Below are positions 38,101 to 50,100 of a stretch of DNA of 64,000 nt, one piece after another (within the stretch, counting starts at the first letter, position 1; the number at the start of each line of letters is the position of its first letter). The stretch lies in the NCBI GenBank assembly GCA_028023455.1, contig JAQFVV010006305.1, positions 1,045,001-1,109,000 on the forward strand, in the 5' to 3' direction. Under the pieces are notes generated by a model, which did not search any database, had not been told where the DNA came from, and was given only the letters and a program-made list of their open reading frames with translations. A program made the translations under genes and the position numbers. This stretch comes from Epiperipatus broadwayi (lineage: Eukaryota > Onychophora > Udeonychophora > Euonychophora > Peripatidae).

Positions 38101-41100
38101 TATAAGCAATATATATATGATTATATGAAGATATGCAAAGAAAGTGAAAGAGAAGAATAAGAGAATATACTTCTGAGAATAAAAATTTAGTTGGAGTCTT
38201 TGCTTGTTTTTCTAAAGATATAGCCTTTGTGCTGAAATATAATGACCCTGTACTAAAAATAAGTGCCTAATTGTATCTACCACTGTCGAATTTATCTACT
38301 GTTGTTATTTCAAAATACAAAATTTAGTAGTATAGAGTAAAGAAATCAAAGAAGAAATAAACAATGAATTACAAAAGTAATATACCAAAGAAAAACAATC
38401 TGCACACATATTGAACATTTACTATGCATAGTTAAAAAGAATTGTGTCAGAAGAATATGCTAGTCTCTGGCTATTGAAATATATGACTAATGTCTGGAAA
38501 CCTTAATGCACATATTAAACATTTGTTTGGTTTTCATCTTTACATAGCACATCTTAAAGAAATTTAAGTGTTGTTAGGAAAATCTTATAGTTTTATGATT
38601 TATACATGAAGCATGATATTATGTAAATAATGATCAGGGATCTTATTAAATGAACAGTTAATATTTTAAACATGAAAGAAAAGAAAAAAAAAACATCGCA
38701 TATACATTGAGTTCAACAGACAAATAAAACTCAAGAAAAATTTGGTCAGAATATTTTAAATGACTTTATGATAAATAAATATTTCCACAAGTCTCATTTT
38801 CCTCTTGTGTTTAAAAAAAAATACAAAAAGTCACTTGATATAAAATAATTTAAAACATTTGTTTTAAACATCATAAAAATTTGTTATATGAATGATTTTT
38901 CAGATTCTTATTAAATAATTTTTCTTTTTGTCATATATATTTCATTTTATTGAATATATAAATATAAAGATGTTAAGTTTACATTTTATTATTATTGTAA
39001 ATAAATTAATTGTTATATTTAAAAGTATAATTTTCTCATCAGTTATCTCATTTGACAAACAAGTATTTTATTTAAATGTCTAGAATAAAATATATTTTGA
39101 TTTAGCTTAGTTTAATTATCTAACTATAGAATAAATAATATATATATATATATAAGATGGATGATGATTAGGAAATATGACTGGATTTGCATGAAGACTT
39201 ATACGTGATGTAGGCTTCTGGTTATTATCTGGGGCTATAATCAAAAAGAATAAAATTTGAGATTATATTCACTCCAGCTTGCATACGGTCACCCGCTGGT
39301 CATAGATAAACAAGTAATCCTTCCCCTAGAATAATATTCGTAATAATAATTAGTGACTGATGTGTTCCTCATGGTGATTCTATTACAATGTATATATATT
39401 TAAATAAATGCTATTTTTATTATTAATTTAACTGAAAAATCAAAAAATAATTATTATTTGTGTATTTTTTTTTAAGAAAATCAAATGAAACTAGTATGTA
39501 ATAATTTTTTAGACAAATATGAATTTATTTTTTATGTAAGTATCATTAAATAAACTATTGTAAATAATCTGTGCAATGTAACTCAATCGTCACAGTTTCT
39601 AGATCATTTCCTAGCTGAGGAAAATATATATAAAAAGAAATCCTTGTCAAATGAATGAAACTGTTGTTTCCAACTTGTTAATTAAGTAAGCTTTCCATGT
39701 ATTACAACTGTTAGAAACTGAGTATATTATAAATAAATAAACGGAGCAAAAAAAATTTGTAATATCAGTACTTTTGATAAATTTCATGATAAAGTTTGAA
39801 CTGGCATTTTTTCCTCAGTAATTTGCTATGATTTCAAATTTTGGATAATTAGCAAATCATTTTATCTTCAATAAGTTTATTTTTAGATAAATTCAACAAA
39901 TTTTCTAATCTTAATGTCTATTCACTTACAGTAAAAATCTAAAATATACATTCCTGTTTTTTTTTTTTTTTAGAAACCTTTATTTAATTTTTAAAACTCA
40001 ACCAGCTGAGAAAAATATGTGTATGGATTTGGGGGGGGGGGGTCGTGATTACCAAGAAACTATTTAAAAAGAAAAGAACTAATTTATTTTTAAAAAAAAA
40101 ATTGATGTTTTGACTAACAATTGATATATAGTACTTATTAGAAACAAATGTTTTCCAATGTTTCAACATTCTTAAATTCATCTTCATTTAGTAATGCTTA
40201 TCTTTTTTGGTTCATTGGTTTACACTGTATAGGATAAAATTATAATTTTATTAAAATGGAAAGGACTAAATAGATATGATGGTGACAAAAAAGGAAGGAG
40301 TATTGGGATTATTATAAAGGACAATATCTTAGAAAGAAATTGTAAAGGATTTATACAGGTTAAGTTAAAATTGATAAAGAGAAATGAATGTGTGGCGTGA
40401 TATATTTATTGGAACAGTGAGTATTTAAAAGAATAGAATAAAAGTTTGGGAATGCTTATGTAAAAATATAGATAAATTGAGAAAAAATAATGATAAAATA
40501 TTGATTGTAAGAGATATGAATGGTATTAATAAAACTGATGAAAATGAGAAATATGATAGATTATTTTTGAAAAGAATGTATAAGAAAGATGGACTGAAAA
40601 TTGGAAATTTAAGAAAAATGTGTGGGAAGTTTACATGGTAGAGGCAGACTTTGAAGTAAACTGTTGATTATGTGATAGGACATAAAAATAAATTAGAAGA
40701 GATAAAAAAAATTAAAGTGTTTGTTGAGGAAGAAAGAGACTATAGTTGTAATTATAATTTTATATTGATAGAATTAAGTTTATGTGAAAAATTCAGTAAT
40801 CCATGTTATAAATGGCAAATAAGTGATGAAGTTAAACTGAAAAGGTTTATTAACATCTTATGAAAAATGGTGAATTTAAAATCTATAAAAAGTGGATTGT
40901 AAATGAATAGTTATTTAAAACTAGTACAATTAATAAATGACAATGGAGAAAAAATATTTTAGAAATTGTAAAAGAAGGAAGAAAGGTATGCAGGGATTAT
41001 AAAAAAACTGTTAATAACAAATGGAAGAAAAAGTTATTAAGATTAAGTAGAATAATTACTTAATAGAAATAGCTAGAATATAATTAAGATTAAAATGAGA

Positions 41101-44100
41101 TGGATTTAATAATAAATTAATGGAGGAAATTGGGGAATTGTTTAAAAATTTTCTAAAGTATATGAAGAAAAGAAATAAGAAAGAAAATAATGTGCAGAGA
41201 GTAAAGACTGTAAGGATAGGGAAGGACTTGAAAAAGTATATAATGAATTTTTATTAAAAATTTTGAATAAAGAGGAGTTGGTAAATACAATTAATTGAGA
41301 ACCTTAATTCATGAAAAAGTGGATAAAATGATTATTGTGGAATTGAATAGAGGAATAGATAGATTTTTTAAAAAAAGAAAAAGAAGTGATTAGATGGTAG
41401 GGTAATAAATATGAGAAAGTATGCAAAAAGTAGTTTAAAAGAAGGTTTTAATAAAATTATAAATAGTAATAATATTCAAGATGAATGGAAGAGTGGAATT
41501 AGATTATCATATAAAGTAAATGCAAAAGATTTTATGCTACTAAGTGCTATAGTCCAATAGTAATGATTTGGATTATAAAATAATTATATACATATTAATG
41601 AATAGAGTTAGGGCTTGAATGGAAGAGATAAAACCTTGAAGATTTAGAATGGATTTCATTCATATACAGGTGGAGGATAATTTATGCCTTGCTTTGAAAT
41701 GTCTTGTTTTATAAGGAAAATAAACTATTACTTATTGTATTTTTAGATGTAGAAAAGAATTGTGATAGATGGATAGGAATAGATTGTGGAGAAATATTAA
41801 AAATATGGGAATAGACTTGGGATTGTTAATAATGATTAAGAGTTTTTCTATGAATAATTTTTATAAAAATGAAGGTTGTAAAATCTATTAAATTTAAATA
41901 TGAAATTGAATTGCAACAAAGATGACTAATATCACTTTTATTTTGTTTTTAGGAGAATTGCAGATTGATATAGCAAGGTTAAACATAGGGATGGGGGTTC
42001 TCATAGTCAGAACCAGGAGAGTATATAATTTGGTGGCTATTTTTGTGAATGATATGTTGTTGTTGTTTTTTTGCAAAGAATGTAAAAGATTTGAAATTGT
42101 TATTAAAAAAGCGTGAAGAGTCAAGAGGAAGTGTGAAAATTAAATTCATTGAAGAAAATTTTTAAATGTTAGCACATTATAGAAAGGATAAAACTAAAGG
42201 ATGGAGAATGCAATCTATTTGTCTTGAAGAATAGGAGAATATAATTATGATTTTGTTAAATGGAGAAAGAGATTATATAAATAATTAGGAATTAGAATTG
42301 ATAAGAAAAGCAAATAATAAAATAGTATTGATTAAAAATATGACGTTTTATTTGAGATATAAAAATAATTTAGAATGGAGTAACGGTATCTGCTTTAATA
42401 TTGGAAAATAATGTGCCAGGAATTCAGATTTTAGATAAAATACAAAAAGAAGTAAATGGGTATGCATTGAGTAATGAAATGTGGGCAGTAAATGTATGCT
42501 ATTCAAGAGGAAATGAAATGAAAGAGAGAAATTAAGTGTAAATTAAAAAGATTTTGAAGGTTGCAGTGCGTAAATGAAAATATATTAGTAAAAATAGTAT
42601 TTAATTGGATTACATGGAAGGAATAATAAACACCTTGAAAAAGAAATGTACAATGTAAAAAGTTCTATACATTTTTTGTGATAAACGTAAAAAGAATATA
42701 TTACAAGTATGGAATTATGAGAGGCAGGAAAAATGGAAAAATATATTCATTTGAAAAAAAGTAGATTTATGAAAAAAGAGTATGGTTAAATAAAATAGTT
42801 CAGAATTATGAAAGAATATATGATAATAATAGATGAAGCTTATTATTTGTTGTAAGGACAAGAACTTTAGATATCAGGGAAAGAAAACAAAAATGCATTA
42901 AGAATTTTAATTGTAAGTGTAATTTATGTAAAGGTAAAAGAAATTAACTTGAACATTTATTTTTGGAAATGTTTGAAGAATATCAGGATAAAATATATTG
43001 GAGAATAAAAGAAATTTAAAGGTAAAGGAAATTAAAAAAGTAGAGCTTTTATAATTTTTTTGTTTAGGTCTTTATTTAGAGAATATGTGAATAGGATGTT
43101 GGAATTAATAAAATAGCCATTTTTAAAATGGAATAAGAGAAAGTTAAAAAAGGCTGAAAATATAATTTGGGAATAAGGAATAAAATGTAAATAAGTTTAT
43201 TGTAATAAGTTATAGTTTTAGGAAAAGAATATTTAATTTGGCATTGACTAACAGGATATTTGGGAATATGGCCATTAAAAACTTTTAATTTTATTTAAGG
43301 AGAACCTATCTTACTTTACATATATTGACAATGTTTTTTATGCATACTGTCTTCAATGCATAGAAATTTTTAATTTCATTTTATATCATATCACATAAAT
43401 ATATACTGGTTGTAAGGCTAAAAAAAATTATTATGTACTAGGTATGCGTTACTGTGTAAACACAGCAATTTCAATTTTTTTATTATTAATAATATCTAAT
43501 TCCATTTAGTTACTTAGGTATATTGTCAATCATTATATGCCATCCAAACTATAACTTTAATTGGTTTTTATATACTTTAATCTTTTTAGTATGTATTTTG
43601 ATCTTAATCTTTGCAATGTGTTTGTAATTTTATATGGATTTACTGTTCTGTATTTGAAAAGTGTTTATATATTGCAACAAAGAAATAGTGTGATAGAGCT
43701 GTTTTATCCACTTATATTTTTATCTTCTTCACAATTTACTAAAATCTAACCCATTATTTTCTTTATTTTTCCAACCTAATTATGGTTACTTTTGCACATT
43801 TAGCTGCATAATATATAAAGGTTATGAAGAGAAAGTTCATTTTCACAACAGTATTATGGTAGGATGCTATTGATAATTATATAGAAGTATGTTATAATGT
43901 ATCATCATTAAATTTTATGCTATTTTCAGCTATTATTCATTATTTAGTGTAATATCTACATATAGGACTTACACTCTCAAATATAAATTATTTTATAGAA
44001 ATGTAAGAGGGGAAAAAATACAGCTTGTAATATTCAGATCCAGTATTACTGATGTTCTGCCATCGAATTGAAAATATATTGTTGGAAAGTCTTCATATCA

Positions 44101-47100
44101 TAGTAAATTGAACTTTTGCAACATTACCTGGATTTAAAAAATCATATTCAGGATAAATTGATACCAATGTTTTTGATTAAATTATTAATTATTTTTTCTA
44201 ATTATTAAAGTATAAAAAAGTTTATCATTTAAACTAAATTGTATATTTCTATACACTGTACAATATTTAAATACTCCAAACATATCCAGTAATATGGAAT
44301 AAAATATATTATTTGAATTATAGGTTGCTAAAAGTCTACGAAATGTACTTCATATTTTGAAACAATATATAAATACTTTGTTTTAGTAATTAATCTTCAA
44401 ACCATTCTATACCTTTTCTACTTTTTTTTGCATTGTTTATATAGATCTTTAAAAAAGTTATACTCTTCCTAATATACTTTTTACAATGCTTTATTTAACT
44501 CATTCCAACAGTTTCAACTATCTAGCAGTCTTCTTCAGATATAAAAAATTAATTGTTTATATTATTTTTTTATATAAACATAATAACTTCATTTTCTATA
44601 TATCTATGATATAGGTAGATATATATTTTTACTAATATTTATAAAATATTTTGAATACATAACACATAAATATATATATTAATTTCCATAAAATTAAAAA
44701 ACTAAAAACATTAAATAAACATATGTATTCACACGTACTATAATTTATTACTATTAAATTATTTGTTACTTTAACATCTATTATTTAAGTTTAAATTTTT
44801 ATCTTTATAATATTTTAAATTTAAAAATAATTCCAAAATAAAAAATGACAAACAGTCTTCAAAAAATGTAATATTAAAACAGGCAAAACTCACTATATGT
44901 ATTGCCACACACAGCAAACCAGAGTAATCAATGGATGCCAGAAGGCTTGTGCATAAAATCCCCATCTAGTGCCTACTCATCCAATATCCCCAGACTAGTT
45001 TCTGGCTTGTGGCCTTTGTCAGTGAGTAGCCTTGGATCTGAGAGCACTGCACCTAGATCTTAGGATCTAATGCAACCCTCTAGCAGCCACCTTTTATCTT
45101 CGCTTAACTACAAAACTACGAGTCTTAAATTGAAAACATCTTAATATTTTCAATCCAAGCTCATTAGCTTATATAGTCATATAGGTCTGAAATCAGTTCA
45201 GTACCTATATATTTTGGTGTAATACGTATAGTGAGTTACTGTTTTAACAGCAGTTATAAGCAAGCATAAGAAATGGTGATCATGTGATGTTTATTGCCTT
45301 AAAACCAATCCTGCCTAATAAGATAGTGGTGGCTAAAGTTATTAAAGAACCAAAGATACCAAAATATATAGGTACTGAACTAAGTTCAGACCTATATGAC
45401 TATATAAGCTAATGAGCTTAGATTGAAAATATTAAGGTGTTTTCAATTTAAGACTCATAGTTTTGTAGTTAAGTGGAGATAAAAGGTGGCTGCTAGAGGG
45501 TTGCATTAGATCCTAAGATCTAGGTGCAGTGCTCTCAGATCCAAGGCTCCTCACTGACGAAGGCCACAAGCCAGAAACTAGTCTGGGGATATTGAATGAT
45601 TAGGCACTAGATGGGGATTTTATGCACAAGCCTTCTGACATCCATTGATTACTCTAGCTTGCTGTATGTGGCAATACGTATAGTGAGTTTTGCCTCTTTT
45701 AACAACAGTTATAAGCAAGCATAAGAAATGATAATCATGAAATGTAATATTATGAATATCTCTCAATAATATATTTTTTCAATTTATACAACTTTTTTTT
45801 TTAAAAAAGTAAAAACTATTTTAAAACTTTATATCTACCTCTGCAGGATTTTATTAGAAAGTTTTTTTAATTTTAAAAATTTCAATAATAATTTTTTTTT
45901 ATGTCTATTTTACTATTATTATCACTAAAAATATATAAATTTAACATATTTATATTCATATTGCTTTTCACAATCACATATTTCTATATATACAACACCT
46001 TAATATATATAGAATATTAATTAACAAAAAGTAATTTGTTTCTGAATTATTATTATAATTTTGAGTGTATTTTTCTTCTTTGTAGAACTTTGTTTATTTT
46101 CCTTTCAGTTACACTCAAAATTAAATATAATTCTGGAACAAAATTATTTATGGTTTATTAATAATATATATATTTTTAAAATATGTGTGTATGTAGATAT
46201 GTACAAATAAAAAAGAATAGGAATATATATATATAGTAAATAATAAAATATACAAATTTTCTTCTTCTTCCTTTTTTCCTTATGTGCTGATTTTTATATT
46301 AACCTATTATTCCATTTCCAACCTTCTTATACACTTAACAATACTATTTTTTACACCAAAGTTTACTCTTACAGTTTCAACTGTCCTGCAGTCATCATCA
46401 AAGATCTTTATAATCCTATTTCCAAAAACCAAGGTTTTTGTATATAGGCTTGGTTTTTGGAAATAGGATTATAAAGATCTCTGATGATGACTGCAGGACA
46501 GTCAAAACTATAAGAGTAAACTTTGGTGTAAAAAATAGTATTGTTAAATATATAAAAAGGTTAGAAATGGTATATGTAAATAATAAAATAGAGATGTAAG
46601 TTACATTTATTTATTTGTTGATGATAGTAATTATGAAATAGATATGAAAAATAAAAATTAATATTGAACTTAAATTTAAAAAATTTTCTAAAAAGTCTTT
46701 GATGGAGATATAAACAAAGTTTTAAAATAATTTGTAAATTGAAAGGATGTTCATAATATTAAAATTGTAAGAATTATTTTAAATCTAAAGTGATATTTTA
46801 GAAGATAAAAACAATTAAATTGAAATGACATATAAATGATTTAATATTATTATAACAAATTGATCAGTACTAGATTGGACAAGTTTGCTATTGTTTTCTT
46901 TCAGCCTGCAGCAGTGATCTGAGTAGTTGCTGCACTTTAATACATCTTGGTGTGGTTTTAACTACATTTATATAACAGAGTTCCCATTTATTTAATTAAT
47001 TTCATATAGATAGTTTATATATTTCCACATACATATTAAATGTTTTTAGTTTTTTAGTATAATGGAAATTAATATTTATATGAATCTGATATGGAATTAA

Positions 47101-50100
47101 AATATTTTTTAAACATTACCAAAATATGTGTATGCATGTTGATATATATAAAAGGAAATTTGGAATGAAAAAAATTATTTTTTAGATCTGCTAGACAGTT
47201 AAAACTGTTATAAGAATTAAATAAAGCTTTGTCAAAAATGTATTAAGACAAGTGTAGTCTCCTCCCCCCCTCCACCAAGAATTAATGTTTAAAAACTCAA
47301 GTTCTTTATCAGGTAGTGTGAAGAACTCTTATCTTGTATTGTTATCAATTTGAGCAGATTTAGACTAATGTAATGCTGCTGTTTTTAACAATTTAAAGAT
47401 AAGGTAATTGGTTACATATAGAAATGATATTTTACCTAATTATTGTATGTAAAATTAAGAGCGTGCTAATAGCTCTGAACAAGCTTTTTTTTTTTTATTT
47501 ATGATAAATGCTACTACAAGAGAAGGCATTCAAATCATTTTTATCTTGGATTGTCCCCATCCCCAGACCGGTTTCGACCTATGGGTCTCTTCAGTGAGGA
47601 GTTGGGACATTAGATTTAAAAAACCAACTCAAGCAAAGCATTTATCTAAAAGTTAATTGTTAGAAGAAGATCTGAAACTTTTAGACATCTACATGTCTTT
47701 AAAGTCAGCTCTCCAACTGAAAAAATCATATGGGCCTGAACTTAATTCAGATACTCCATATATTAGTAGGCTTGTAGTAGCATTTATCATAAATAAAAAA
47801 AAAAAAGCTTGTTTAGAGCTATTAGCACGCTCTTAATTTTACATATTTGTAAGTACAAGCTATATATAAGTCATGTGACATCTGACTTGTTATTATTACT
47901 AATTATTGTATGGAAGTGAGACTTGGAACTTTATTGATATACCATAAAGGCAATTAAAAAATTTTAATTTACGTCCTATAAAATTCTAAAAATATAATAA
48001 CAAAAGCATAAGATTAATCATTTATGCTTTTTATTTTGATAAATGTTGGTACTATAGAATCTACTATTGTAAATTATATCTTTGTTAGAGTGGATATAGA
48101 AAACAAAACAATATAAGACTTAATGAAAAAAATATTTTATATTTTGAACTTAAGCATGGTTTTTATGGGGGAGGCAATTCTCATTTACATTATAAATGTG
48201 ATATCAAAAACACTAAAGAAGTGTAGTATTGCTTGCTTTCACTGGGATGATATGACTGAGAATAGAGTACAATGGAGAGGTACAATTGTACACAGTATTA
48301 GTCATTGAAAAAAAAAATATGCAGAAAAAGTTAAAAAATATTATCACAATATATCAAATAAACAGAATAATGGATCACAAAATTCATCTTTAGTGTATTG
48401 TTTTTGATGTTATTTTATTTTTTACCCTTTTTTGAAAGTTGAACAGCCATACTTATTTGCTAATAGACTTTATAATTTGAAAGAAAAAAAAATTTCAAAA
48501 GAAGTTTAATAAAAATATAGTGTTCTGTATTCAGCCTAGCTTCAAATCTGCATAGCCTTCTAATTATTGGTCTGTAAATGAACATTGCTGGTGAAAGGAT
48601 AAATCAAGAAAGGAAAATGTTAAACCCTCACTTATCTTACCATTGGTAGTTTCATTTAGAGTTGTTAATAAAATCTTTGTCCTGCAGTGGACTATTTAAA
48701 GACTGTTTTTCTTACATATGTATTTAATTCTTTCTTTTTTTTTTAGTGACTGAAAATTATATCTAGTTTTGTAAAATAAAAATCAGAGCTAAAAAAATTA
48801 TATAGCTAATGAAAGTTATTGTTTCCTCTGAATGAAGAATCTTAAGTTTCTTTGCAAAAAATTTTAAATGGTTGATATATTATTTTAAAATATACCATAA
48901 TGATAACATAGAGAAATAATTTCAGGTTATAGCTATCAAGAACTGTAAACTTTTTTTTTTCCAATAAAGTTGTATTAATGTTTCATATTTATAAATCTTA
49001 ATTATTGTATAACCCTTATATATCATATATCTACATAAATGAATACTGTAAACTTGCTTATTTAATGTTTCACTTTTTTTTTTTTTTTTAGGGTGCAGAT
49101 TTTGTAGAATTTGATGTACAGTTAACAAAAGATTTAGTTCCTGTTATTTATCATGATTTCACTGTGTGCCTTACTATGAAAAAGGTATTTATATATAGAT
49201 AATATGTATATACTTATAAGATATTAGAGAAGATGATAATGAGAATGAAAACTAAAAAAAAGAATGATGGTTTTCTAAAGGCAAATAATTAAAAAGAAGC
49301 AAAATGAGATTTGGGAAGAGCAGAAATAATATTAAATAATGATAACAATATTGACCTGCTCATATTTGAATAAAGAAACGAATTAGTTATATCGCTATTA
49401 TGAAATAATTAACCTTTTAACTTGTTAAGTACATCACAACACATAGAAATCATGTGTAATATCAGCATTTATATTTTTTAATGAAAAAGTTATCAAGATA
49501 TTTAAATTGATTCACCTTTTTTGGTCGATAACTATTCAAGTCATAGATTCCTGAAAATTTTTTTGCATTACTGATAAAGAAAGCTTTTGATGTTTTTGGA
49601 TATTAATTCAAAATATTATATTCAAAATGTTTATTTATATACAAATCTTTAGTGATACTAATAGCAATTATACTTTTTTAAATTATGTGATTGATTTTAT
49701 TTAATTAAAATCTGAATTAAATTGATAATATTGTGCACCTAATTATATTATTTACATCATGTACTATCTCTCTTCGCATAGGAAAGGGTGTAAATTTATA
49801 TTTCGTAATTGTCTGCGTATACATTTTATTGTTAGTTATGCCAATGTTGTGAAAGGATGTCACCAGCCATCTTCTAAATAATAGAAGTTATTCTAGTTTA
49901 TTGCAGAGATGAAAGATGGCAGGTGGGATCCACTTGAAATGTTGGCACCAGGCTAATGTTGACAATGATTAAATGTGTGCACAACAAATCTGAAATATTA
50001 GTTGACATATATTTATATATCTTCTTTTAACAATTTATTCTTAATAAATTCTTGGTGCAATTTAGTCTTGTGCGCTAAAGCTATTAAAAAAAACTTAATT

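Larger units (their letters stand above)
37847..38116. repeat. Palindrome with hammerhead-like cores in both arms
   Basis: The left arm (37847-37973) and right arm (37988-38116) are nearly perfect inverted copies of about 125 bases around a 15-base centre. Both carry GACTGCTGGACAGTCGAAAC. Near-identity of the arms suggests recent formation or gene conversion. No protein-coding sequence is present. Confidence 0.9.
44877..45710. repeat. Large palindrome with ~350-bp arms and a hammerhead in each arm
   Basis: The left arm (44877-45235) and right arm (about 45355-45710) are inverted copies: GGCAAAACTCACTATA, GGCTTGTGCATAAAATCCCC, GCTCATTAGCTTATATAGTC and ACCTATATATTTTGGT all recur reversed. The spacer of about 120 bases contains CAGTTATAAGCAAGCATAAG, which recurs directly just after the right arm at 45705-45730. 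Marks in the two arms differ by scattered substitutions. The centre of each arm carries a ribozyme-like core. A one-arm copy is at 26412-26600. Confidence 0.92.
46312..46570. repeat. Near-perfect palindrome with hammerhead-like cores
   Basis: Arms 46312-46434 and 46449-46570, about 122 bases each around a 14-base loop, read as inverted copies with very few differences: CCAAAGTTTACTCTTA, GTCCTGCAGTCATCATCA and AATCCTATTTCCAAAAACC on the left, their complements on the right. The transcript would form a hairpin of more than 100 pairs. Confidence 0.92.
37348..49091. other. GPCPD1 intron, 11.7 kb, richest in mobile-element remains
   Basis: Listed features: palindromes at 37847-38116, 44877-45710 and 46312-46570, the hammerhead fragment near 44508, the decayed LINE at 40200-43312, the hammerhead repeat at 47449-47899 and a possible SINE tail at 48531-48640. 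A patch at 39150-39390 is richer than its surroundings and unassigned. A run of twelve G lies at 40031-40042. The open frames at 41894-42124 belong to the LINE; the other short frames have no support. Confidence 0.65.
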
